DNA of 14,233 nt from Actinomycetes bacterium (GTDB lineage Bacteria > Actinomycetota > Acidimicrobiia > Acidimicrobiales > RAAP-2): assembly GCA_021791615.1 (NCBI GenBank), contig JAJYWG010000128.1, forward strand, positions 1 to 14,233, given 5' to 3'. How positions within the stretch are numbered: the first letter of the stretch is position 1; every line of letters starts with the position of its first letter. The notes beneath the pieces are model-generated. The model was not told the origin of the DNA and did not search any database. It saw only the letters and a program-made list of their open reading frames with translations. A program made the position numbers and the translations under genes. Below, one piece after another: positions 1-6,580 of this stretch.

Positions 1-299
1 TGGTCTCCGGAACCACGTAAAAGAGCCGGAACCAAAAACAAACGCCGAGCCTCAGCTCGCGTTCGCTGCCTAAACACCAGCGACGTCCGCCCAGCCTCAG
101 CCCTACGGGCTGGAAAGCGGGCGTCATGAAGTAGGGCTTACCCCACGGTCACTCCGGCTGGTCGTGGGGGACACCAAGCCGGATACGGGGTGCCGTCGTC
201 GCCAGTAGCGGAGGCGTCCCTGACAATCCATCGCTGGCTGCGCTCGGAGAAGGCCCACTGAGATGCCCGAGGACGCGGGTTCGATTCCCGCCACCTCCA
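1..299 (+). ncRNA. ssrA: tmRNA (transfer-messenger RNA), 5' end outside the window
   Basis: This is the RNA that rescues stalled ribosomes with SmpB and adds a degradation tag. Four signs support it. A reading frame ends at TAA 71-73 and encodes a tag ending AEPQLAFAA, close to the usual ALAA-type ends. A 9-bp helix joins 82-90 with 117-125 and encloses a hairpin (98-103 with 107-112). A clear H-type pseudoknot pairs 141-147 with 163-169 and 154-159 with 177-182. The tRNA-like 3' end has a T-stem (275-279 with 287-291), the 7-base loop TTCGATT, the acceptor strand CACCTCC (292-298) and discriminator A299. CCA is not encoded. The first tag codon cannot be fixed; the frame is open back through GTA 17-19. 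The 3' end is intact although a Wadjet operon follows, so the gene is probably functional. The 5' acceptor strand, which should resemble GGRGGTG, lies upstream. Confidence 0.93.
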
Positions 300-736
300 C
301 GTGATGTAACGAAAAGCCAACCGGTGTCCCCCAGATGGGTGGGCGCCGGTGGCGCGTTCTGGGCGGATTTGCCGCTCGGAGTGCCGGTCTCGCAGCCGGC
401 CGGCACCCAGAAGTACGGGCAGGCGTGGCGGTCGGGCTGCTCTCGACCTGGTCGATTGTCGGCGCGGTCCGAACCGAGGATCGAGGTCGTGGGAGTGTCT
501 TTCCAGTGCATCAGGGTCGTTTCCCACGTAGCCGGAGTGTGCCAGAGCGCGTCGCGTGTCGTCTTCGCTGAACCGATGGCGTCGAGCGGTCGATTCCATC
601 CACAGATCGGGTTCGGACTCCCGGCAGAGCGAGTGCTTGGAGGCGCCCTCCACCAGGAGCTTTCGCCGGATCTCCGTCCTTTGCTCCACGTCGGTGCGCA
701 CCTCTCACTCCGATCCGGCTGCCCGGCTAGCCTCCA

Positions 737-751
737 CGGAGAAATTCTCCG
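737..751. promoter_or_regulatory. Operator-like palindrome upstream of jetA
   Basis: CGGAGAA-A-TTCTCCG is a perfect inverted repeat with 7-bp arms and a one-base centre. It lies about 180 bases before jetA, in sequence with no gene. Such a symmetric site fits binding by a dimeric repressor. No regulator gene is present in the window, so the binding protein is unknown. Chance occurrence is possible. Confidence 0.35.
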
Positions 752-873
752 GACCAGGGCAGACGGTGTCGGGGATGCTCGGACACTTCCGTTTTCGATC
801 GGGGACTTGTACGCCGTGCGCGACACCGCTTTCGACTGGTGTGTACAGGCGCTCCTCTTCGCTTCTGAAAGTC

Positions 874-891
874 ACACCGGTGTCGTAGTTT
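874..891 (+). promoter_or_regulatory. Candidate jet operon promoter with an embedded palindrome
   Basis: TAGTTT (886-891) fits the actinobacterial -10 pattern TANNNT and lies 39 bases before the chosen jetA start. The perfect 10-bp palindrome ACACCGGTGT (874-883) sits just upstream, where a repressor would block RNA polymerase. Related half-sites ACACC (about 823-827) and GGTGT (about 838-842) lie 40-50 bases further upstream. The -35 region (about TTCTGA, 863-868) is weak. This is a pattern-based inference only. Confidence 0.3.
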
Positions 892-930
892 GGCTCAACG
901 CGGATGCCATCCGATATCCAGAGGTTGACG

Positions 931-2388
931 ATGAGATACGACGAGATTGACCAGCTCCGAGACCGCCACCCAGCCTGGGCGCTCCTGCGGGCCGACAACG
1001 CGCCTTTGGTGCTGGCCTTCTTGGGCCGGGTCTTCGTGGAGGGCAATTCCGGTGACCTGCCCGCCTCGGAAGTGGTGGGGGAGTTAGACGACGAGCTGTT
1101 CGCGATCCGACTGCGTTTGGGGGATGACCGCTTTCCCCGCTCCGCCCAGGCGTACCTCGACGATTGGGCGGCGCCCGAGCGTGGCTGGCTGCGGAAGTTC
1201 TACCAGCCCGGCTCAGATGAGCCCCGGTACGACATCACGCCAGCCGTGGAGAAGACGCTCCAGTGGATCGGCGCACTGCCCGGCCGGGACTTCGTGGGGA
1301 CCGAGTCGAGGCTGAACACCATTTTTGAGCTCCTGCGTCAGATGGTGTTCGGAGCTGACGAGGATCCAGATCGTCGGATGGCGGAATTGTTGCGCCGGCG
1401 CACAGAGATCGACACCGAGATCGCCCGGGTGGAACGGGGGGAGGTGGCTCTTCTTGACACCGCGGGGCTGCGGGATCGGTACCAGCAGTTTTCGCGGACC
1501 GCTCGCGAACTGCTCTCGGACTTTCGTGAGGTCGAGGAGAACTTTCGCCGCCTCGACCGCGAACTACGCCAGCAGATCGCCGGATGGGACGGGACCAAAG
1601 GTGAGCTGCTGGAAACTGTCGTGGGAACCCGTGACAGCATTGCGGAGTCGGACCAGGGCCGCAGCTTCCAGGCTTTCTACGATTTCCTCCTTTCCCAAGC
1701 CAGACAGGACGAGCTTAGCGAGCTTCTCTCGGCGCTGGGCGAGCTTGACATTGCCGGACGGGACGAGCGACTCGGCCGGATCCACTACGACTGGATCGAA
1801 GCGTGTGAGCGTACCCAGGCGACCGTCCGCCTCCTGTCGGAGCAACTGCGGCGATTTCTCGATGACCGGGTCTGGTTGGAGAACAAGAGGGTGTTCGACC
1901 TGCTGCGTTCCATCGAGAGCAGAGCCATAGAGTTGCGCGGGGTGAAGGATCCGCCAGTCAAGATGGAAATGGAGACGTCCACCGTTCCAGTGAACCTGCC
2001 GACGGAGCGCCCTCTGTACCACCGGCCTGTTTCGACCCCATTGCAGTGTGCCGAAGCCGCCGCCGGCAATGCCGACTTCGACGCCAGCGCCGTAGCCGAC
2101 CAGGTCCACGTCGACCGTGATGAGCTGGTCCGCAGGATCTACGGTCGTCTCGGGCCGCGAGACCAGGTTGACCTTCGCGAGGTGGTGGCCAATGCACCCC
2201 TGGAGCAGGGACTGGCCGAGCTGATCTCCTATCTCTCCCTCACCGAGCCCGGACTGTCGGTGGTCTTCGACTCGGGGCAGCTCGATCGGATTGGGTGGTC
2301 GGGGGAAGGGCGGGACCGCGTCGCCGAGATGCCTCGCGTGACCTACAGCCGCAACCGAACAGAAGGCAACCGAACGGAAGGCAAATGA
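931..2388 (+). CDS. jetA: Wadjet subunit JetA (kleisin-like, DUF3375)
   Basis: This is the kleisin-like subunit of type I Wadjet, comparable with MukF, which should bridge the heads of the JetC ATPase and bind JetB. The 485-residue length fits the family. The N-terminus (MRYDEIDQLRDRHPAWALLRADNAPLVLAFL) has the typical helical start followed by the FPRSAQAYLDDWA region near residues 68-80. Charged helices fill about 140-240, and a winged-helix-like part follows around 370-450. I chose ATG 931 because AGAGG lies 7 bases upstream and the protein then begins as the family does; ATG 904 in frame would add nine residues. The C-terminal tail NRTEGNRTEGK is encoded by a 15-bp tandem repeat. The stop codon overlaps the first candidate jetB start as ATGA. 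Its context, followed by jetB, jetC and jetD, supports the assignment strongly. Confidence 0.92.
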   Translation: MRYDEIDQLRDRHPAWALLRADNAPLVLAFLGRVFVEGNSGDLPASEVVGELDDELFAIRLRLGDDRFPRSAQAYLDDWAAPERGWLRKFYQPGSDEPRYDITPAVEKTLQWIGALPGRDFVGTESRLNTIFELLRQMVFGADEDPDRRMAELLRRRTEIDTEIARVERGEVALLDTAGLRDRYQQFSRTARELLSDFREVEENFRRLDRELRQQIAGWDGTKGELLETVVGTRDSIAESDQGRSFQAFYDFLLSQARQDELSELLSALGELDIAGRDERLGRIHYDWIEACERTQATVRLLSEQLRRFLDDRVWLENKRVFDLLRSIESRAIELRGVKDPPVKMEMETSTVPVNLPTERPLYHRPVSTPLQCAEAAAGNADFDASAVADQVHVDRDELVRRIYGRLGPRDQVDLREVVANAPLEQGLAELISYLSLTEPGLSVVFDSGQLDRIGWSGEGRDRVAEMPRVTYSRNRTEGNRTEGK

Positions 2389-2405
2389 CCGGAAGGCAAA
2401 TGAGC
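2361..2405 (+). repeat. Three-copy 15-bp tandem repeat at the jetA/jetB junction
   Basis: The units are AGAAGGCAACCGAAC (2361-2375), GGAAGGCAAATGACC (2376-2390) and GGAAGGCAAATGAGC (2391-2405). The second and third units each carry a GGAAGG ribosome-site-like stretch and an ATG three bases later. The repeat therefore duplicates the jetB translation start in frame and also extends the JetA tail as NRTEG repeats. Confidence 0.85.
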
Positions 2406-3071
2406 GTCACCTCCTCGGGGGAGGCCCAAGTTACAGACCTGGCGGTGGCGGTGGTACACCTCATGAAAGGACCCGTCTACCAGGACGCCAACGAGCGGGT
2501 CTGGCGTGCTGTCATGTCACGACGACGGGAAATATCCGACTACGTCTCCGTCATCGGCCTGGAGACGGTCGTCGACGAGGCCGAAGGCTACGCATTCCTG
2601 CGCAGCCGCCCCGTGGAGGACGACGAACCCGAAATGCCTCGCCTGGTGGCGAGGCGGACCCTGTCGTTCCACACCAGCCTGCTTCTCGTTCTGCTCCGCA
2701 AGCGGCTGGTCGAGTTCGACGCCTCCAGCTCGGATGCCCGGCTGGTGCTCACCAGGGACCAGATCGTGGAGATGCTCCGCCTCTACTTTCCCGACTCGAC
2801 CAACGAGGCCAAGCTGGTCGACGGCATCGACGCCCACATCAGCCGGGTAGCCGAGATGGGGTTCCTTCACAAGATGCGAGGAGAGGAGGACACCTTCGAG
2901 GTTCGCCGGATCATCAAGGCGTTCGTTGACGGCCAGTGGCTCGGAGACTTCGACCGCCGTTTGGAGGAGTACATCCGCCTGGTCGCCGGCGCCGATACGT
3001 CGAGAGAAGCCGACGCCGAAGGATCGGCAGGATCGGCAGGACCGGCAGGACCGGAGCACGGCATCGCATGA
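2385..3071 (+). CDS. jetB: Wadjet subunit JetB (KITE-like, DUF4194)
   Basis: This is the small winged-helix (KITE) subunit of Wadjet, comparable with MukE, expected to bind JetA as a dimer at the SMC heads. From ATG 2385 it has 228 residues, a normal length. The core from ARRTLSFHTSLLLVLLRKRLVEFD through LTRDQIVEMLRLYFPDSTNE to GFLHKMRGEEDTFEVRRIIKAFVDGQWL is typical of the family. Two starts are equally served by duplicated GGAAGG sites: ATG 2385, which overlaps the jetA stop as ATGA, and ATG 2400. I chose 2385 for the coupling; 2400 gives 223 residues. The C-terminal tail GSAGSAGPAGPE comes from a 9-bp tandem repeat. The stop overlaps the jetC start (ATGA, 3068-3071). Confidence 0.9.
   Translation: MTGRQMSVTSSGEAQVTDLAVAVVHLMKGPVYQDANERVWRAVMSRRREISDYVSVIGLETVVDEAEGYAFLRSRPVEDDEPEMPRLVARRTLSFHTSLLLVLLRKRLVEFDASSSDARLVLTRDQIVEMLRLYFPDSTNEAKLVDGIDAHISRVAEMGFLHKMRGEEDTFEVRRIIKAFVDGQWLGDFDRRLEEYIRLVAGADTSREADAEGSAGSAGPAGPEHGIA
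3021..3056 (+). repeat. Four-copy 9-bp tandem repeat at the end of jetB
   Basis: GGATCGGCA occurs twice (3021-3029, 3030-3038), followed by GGACCGGCA (3039-3047) and GGACCGGAG (3048-3056). It encodes the GSAGSAGPAGP tail of JetB and ends 11 bases before the jetC start. Its GGAG (3051-3054) is the only ribosome-site-like sequence near that start. Confidence 0.8.
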
Positions 3072-6000
3072 CGGTCTCCAACCTTTCGGACTTCGAGTCG
3101 GTACGGCGGGAGCGCCTACCTGGTACCCGCCTGATGCGGGTCGAGGTGTACAACTGGGGGACGTTCGACCGGGACGTGTGGAGCTTCGACGTCGCCGGGA
3201 GCAACGCACTTCTCACCGGAGACATCGGCTCGGGCAAGTCAACGCTGGTGGACGCAATCACGACGCTCTTGCTGCCGTCGCAGCGGATCTTCTACAACCG
3301 AGCTGCCGGCGCCGATAACCGGGAGCGCACCCTTCGTTCGTACGTCGAGGGTTACTACAAGGCAGAGCGCAACGAGAGGACCGGTACCTCGCGTCCGGTG
3401 GGCTTGCGCGACGCGACGACGTTTTCCGTGATACTCGGGGTGTTTGGCAACATCGATTTCGACACGACTGTCACCCTGGCCCAAGTGTTCCGCACCCGGC
3501 AGGCTGGGGACCCGGGGCAGCCGGACCGCTTCTTCGTGGTGGCCGACCGTGAGCTCTCGATCCGTCCGGACTTCTTCGACTTCGGCACCGAGCTCACTGG
3601 CCTGAAGAGAACGCTTCGCTCGAAAGGGGCGGTCGTAAAGGACTCGTTTCCCGAGTACGGCAGGGAGCTCCGGCGGCGCCTCGGCATCGAATCGGAGCAG
3701 GCGATGGACCTCTTTCATCAGACGGTCTCGATGAAAGCCGTCGACGACCTGACCGAGTTCGTCCGCAGCCACATGCTCGAACCGTTCGACACCCAGACGC
3801 AGGTGGCGACCCTCGTCGAGCATTTCGAGAACCTCACCAAGGCTCACGAAGCGGTAGTGCGCGCGAGGCATCAGCTCGAACTTCTCACCCCGCTTGTCGC
3901 CGATCTCGAGAATTACGACCGCGCCACGGTGGCTTTGGGTGACGTCGAGCAGCGCCGTCAGGTGCTGCCGATCGTCCTGGCCGAACGGGCGCGCGGACTG
4001 TTCACGTCGCTCATCGCCACCCTCGAGGACCGGCTGGCGCTGCACGCGACCGAAATATCTCGTAACACCGCCCGCTTGGAGGATCAACGCCGAGAGGAGA
4101 CGCGGATCAAGGTCGACATCGCCGGACACGGGGGCGACCGGCTGGCCGAGATCGACCGCGAGGCCGCGCAGGCGAAATCGGAGCGCCCCGAGCGTAAGCG
4201 CCGCATGGAAGAGTTCAACCATCTCTTGGCCGGGGCCGGGCTCGATCCGGTGTCGAGCGCTTCCCAGTTCGTATCGACCCGCCACAAAGTCGAGGCCAGG
4301 GAGGCGGAGTTGAAGCAGGTGGAGACCGAGGCGCAGAACCGTCTGACCGAGGCCTCTGTCGCGCTGCAGAAGGTGCAACAAGAGGCCGATGCCGTCAATG
4401 CCGAGCTGCGTAGCCTCGAGTCACGGCGCAACAACCTTCCGAGCCAGTCTTTGGTAGTGAGGGAAGAGCTCTGCAACGACCTGAAGATCGACGCCGACGA
4501 ACTTCCGTTCGCCGGTGAGCTGATCCGGGTGCACCAGGACGCCGCCGGATGGGAGGGCGCTGCCGAGCGAGTGCTTCACGGCTTCGCTCTGTCGATGCTG
4601 GTGCCGACCGCCTTCTACGAGCAGGTGGCGGCATGGATCAACGATCGCCATCTCGGCACCCGCCTCGTGTACTACCGGGTTCCCGACGCGGTGGCGACGC
4701 CGCCGCTTCCAGACCGCGAGGGTATGTTCCCGCTGCTGCTCGACCAGCTGGAGGTCAAGCCGGACACCCCGATGCGTTCCTGGCTCGAGGTGGAGCTCGT
4801 GCGTCGTGCGAACCACGTCTGTGTGGACTCGACTTCCGCGTTCCGAACGGTCGCCAAAGCGGTAACGCGAACTGGGCAGATCAAGGACCGTGACCGGCAT
4901 GAGAAGGACGACCGGCGTCGTATCGACGACCGACGCCAGTACGTGCTTGGCTGGAGCAACGAGGCCAAGGTATCGGCGCTGATTAAGTACGCCAGCGCAG
5001 TCCAGACTCAGATTGTCGCGGCGACGTCCGAAGTGAAGGCGCGAAGAGAGAGCGTCGATGCTGCCGCAGCAAGCCTACGCTCCCTCTCCGGTCTGGCTGG
5101 GTACCAGAGATGGGAAGATCTCGACTGGGAGGCTCTGGTCAAGAAGGGCTCCGAGCTCGAAGAGGAGAGGCAGAGGATCCTTGCCACATCAGACCAGCTG
5201 TCTCGCCTACACCACGACCTGGAGGTGGTCACCGAGCGGATCGAGACCCTCTCGCGGGAGCAGGACCGTCTCCTCAAACGGCAAGGTTCGTTGGAGGGAG
5301 AGCTCATTGCGGCAAAGAAGTCCATGGCTGACGCCGAACGCATCTTGGAGCACAACGCTTCCATACCTGTCCGCGACGAAGATCGAAGCACGATCAACGA
5401 CCTGATCGACACCGCTGTCGACTCCGCTGTCGACTCCGCGGCCGACGCTGGCGCCGACCGAACCTCACCTCTCGCCGCTGTCGACACTGCTGCAGACGCT
5501 GGCGCCGACCGAACGGCCCTTGTCACCGACGCCGAGACCTTGAGGAGGGCCGAGCGGGCCGTCCTGGATTATCTCGACAAGGAGCGCACCAGGGCCCAAT
5601 CGGTCGTCAATACCCTCGGACCCCGGATCGTCAAGGTCATGGCCAACTTCCGGAACCTGTACCCCCAGGAGACCGCCGACCTGGATGCGTCGGTCGAGGC
5701 CGGGAGCGAATTCCGCGAACTGCACAGGAGGGTGTCGCAGGACGACCTGCCCCGTTTCGAGAGAGAGTTCAAGGACTATCTGAACCAGAACACCATCCGT
5801 GACATCGCAGGCTTCGCTGCCCGGCTCAACGGCCACGAGCGGGATATCCGGGACCGTATCGGAACCATCAACGCCTCTCTCGTCGGCATTGATTACAACG
5901 AGGGCCGCTACATCCGGCTCATGGCAGAGCCGACCTCCAACGTCGATGTCCGCCAATTCCGATCAGAACTGCGTGACTGCACGGACGACGTGGTAAGCAG

Positions 6001-6580
6001 TGAAGGCGACCAGTACTCGGAGCACAAGTTTCTTCAGGTTAAGAAACTCATTGACCGGTTCAAGGGCCGGGAGGGGTTCACCGACGCCGACCGGGCATGG
6101 ACCAGAAGGGTCACTGACGTCCGCCAGTGGTTCGAGTTCTCCGCCTCGGAGCGTTGGCGCAACGACGACACCGAGTACGAGCATTACGCCGATTCGGGCG
6201 GGAAGTCCGGTGGCCAGAAAGAGAAGCTCGCGTACACGATCCTGGCCGCGTCGCTTGCCTACCAGTTCAAGCTGGACTTCGGGTCGGGCCGGTCCAGGTC
6301 GTTCCGGTTCGTCGTGATCGACGAAGCCTTCGGGCGCGGATCGGAGGCGTCCACCCGATACGCGCTCAACTTGTTCACCCGGCTCGGCTTGCAGCTCCTG
6401 ATCGTGACCCCTCTGCAGAAGATCCATGTCATCGAACCACACGTGGCAGCAGTCGGGTTCGTCGACAATCCCGAAGGCCATTACTCGCGACTGCAGTCGC
6501 TCACGATCACCGAGTTCCGCCGTCGCATCGGGCGCGGCGCCCGACGGGTCGAGGAGCAGACGGGTGGTCCGGCTGCGTGA
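3068..6580 (+). CDS. jetC: Wadjet subunit JetC (SMC/MukB-like ATPase)
   Basis: This is the SMC-like ATPase that drives DNA loop extrusion in Wadjet, 1170 residues. The N-terminal head has Walker A GDIGSGKST (residues 51-59), preceded by RVEVYNWGTFD. Long coiled coils follow, broken near residues 470-640 by a region that should be the hinge. The C-terminal head has the ABC signature SGGKSGGQKEK (1043-1053), Walker B RFVVIDEA with D1085 and E1086, and the following LLIVTPLQKI. All ATPase motifs are present, so the protein should be active. The start ATG 3068 overlaps the jetB stop (ATGA). The frame is open further upstream, but the earlier part is a shadow of jetB. Residues 787-820 are a 17-residue alanine/aspartate tandem duplication inside the second coiled-coil half. 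The stop overlaps jetD as GTGA. Confidence 0.95.
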   Translation: MTVSNLSDFESVRRERLPGTRLMRVEVYNWGTFDRDVWSFDVAGSNALLTGDIGSGKSTLVDAITTLLLPSQRIFYNRAAGADNRERTLRSYVEGYYKAERNERTGTSRPVGLRDATTFSVILGVFGNIDFDTTVTLAQVFRTRQAGDPGQPDRFFVVADRELSIRPDFFDFGTELTGLKRTLRSKGAVVKDSFPEYGRELRRRLGIESEQAMDLFHQTVSMKAVDDLTEFVRSHMLEPFDTQTQVATLVEHFENLTKAHEAVVRARHQLELLTPLVADLENYDRATVALGDVEQRRQVLPIVLAERARGLFTSLIATLEDRLALHATEISRNTARLEDQRREETRIKVDIAGHGGDRLAEIDREAAQAKSERPERKRRMEEFNHLLAGAGLDPVSSASQFVSTRHKVEAREAELKQVETEAQNRLTEASVALQKVQQEADAVNAELRSLESRRNNLPSQSLVVREELCNDLKIDADELPFAGELIRVHQDAAGWEGAAERVLHGFALSMLVPTAFYEQVAAWINDRHLGTRLVYYRVPDAVATPPLPDREGMFPLLLDQLEVKPDTPMRSWLEVELVRRANHVCVDSTSAFRTVAKAVTRTGQIKDRDRHEKDDRRRIDDRRQYVLGWSNEAKVSALIKYASAVQTQIVAATSEVKARRESVDAAAASLRSLSGLAGYQRWEDLDWEALVKKGSELEEERQRILATSDQLSRLHHDLEVVTERIETLSREQDRLLKRQGSLEGELIAAKKSMADAERILEHNASIPVRDEDRSTINDLIDTAVDSAVDSAADAGADRTSPLAAVDTAADAGADRTALVTDAETLRRAERAVLDYLDKERTRAQSVVNTLGPRIVKVMANFRNLYPQETADLDASVEAGSEFRELHRRVSQDDLPRFEREFKDYLNQNTIRDIAGFAARLNGHERDIRDRIGTINASLVGIDYNEGRYIRLMAEPTSNVDVRQFRSELRDCTDDVVSSEGDQYSEHKFLQVKKLIDRFKGREGFTDADRAWTRRVTDVRQWFEFSASERWRNDDTEYEHYADSGGKSGGQKEKLAYTILAASLAYQFKLDFGSGRSRSFRFVVIDEAFGRGSEASTRYALNLFTRLGLQLLIVTPLQKIHVIEPHVAAVGFVDNPEGHYSRLQSLTITEFRRRIGRGARRVEEQTGGPAA
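5426..5527 (+). repeat. 51-bp in-frame tandem duplication inside jetC
   Basis: Two 51-bp copies (5426-5476 and 5477-5527) encode AVDSAADAGADRTSPLA and AVDTAADAGADRTALVT. A 20-base core is identical between the copies (5444-5463 and 5495-5514). A further 12-bp VDSA duplication precedes the first copy. The length keeps frame, and the insert lies in a non-motif part of the coiled coil. Confidence 0.85.

Larger units (their letters stand above)
300..930. other. Long intergenic stretch between ssrA and jetA, no convincing gene
   Basis: About 630 bases separate the tmRNA end from jetA. Several frames are open on both strands, but none has a ribosome site, family motif or composition I would trust. 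A plus-strand frame from 324 runs through the jetA start in the wrong phase. The minus strand around 480-700 encodes a stretch reading ARRHRFSEDDTRRAL that could be a remnant of a small gene, but the frame then breaks up. The stretch also holds two palindromes (737-751 and 874-883) and a possible -10 box at 886-891 for the jet operon. No integrase, transposase or second copy of the tmRNA 3' end was seen. Confidence 0.6.

Noticed and set aside
210..299. Ordinary tRNA (Ser/Leu type) ending at 299
   Set aside because: The upstream part gives no D-arm or anticodon arm and the acceptor has a mismatch. The tag frame, pseudoknot and long helix instead show a tmRNA.
138..826. Minus-strand frames of 187 and 225 codons including WRESNPRP
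   Set aside because: The WRESNPRP stretch is the antisense translation of the tmRNA T-arm, a common false protein. The rest lacks a ribosome site and a consistent frame.
324..950. Plus-strand 208-codon frame running over the jetA start
   Set aside because: It overlaps the clear jetA start in another phase and has no motif or ribosome site; composition is that of a chance frame in GC-rich DNA.
3239..4381. Long minus-strand frame of 380 codons opposite jetC
   Set aside because: It is an antisense shadow of the coding sequence of jetC, with no motif and no start signal.
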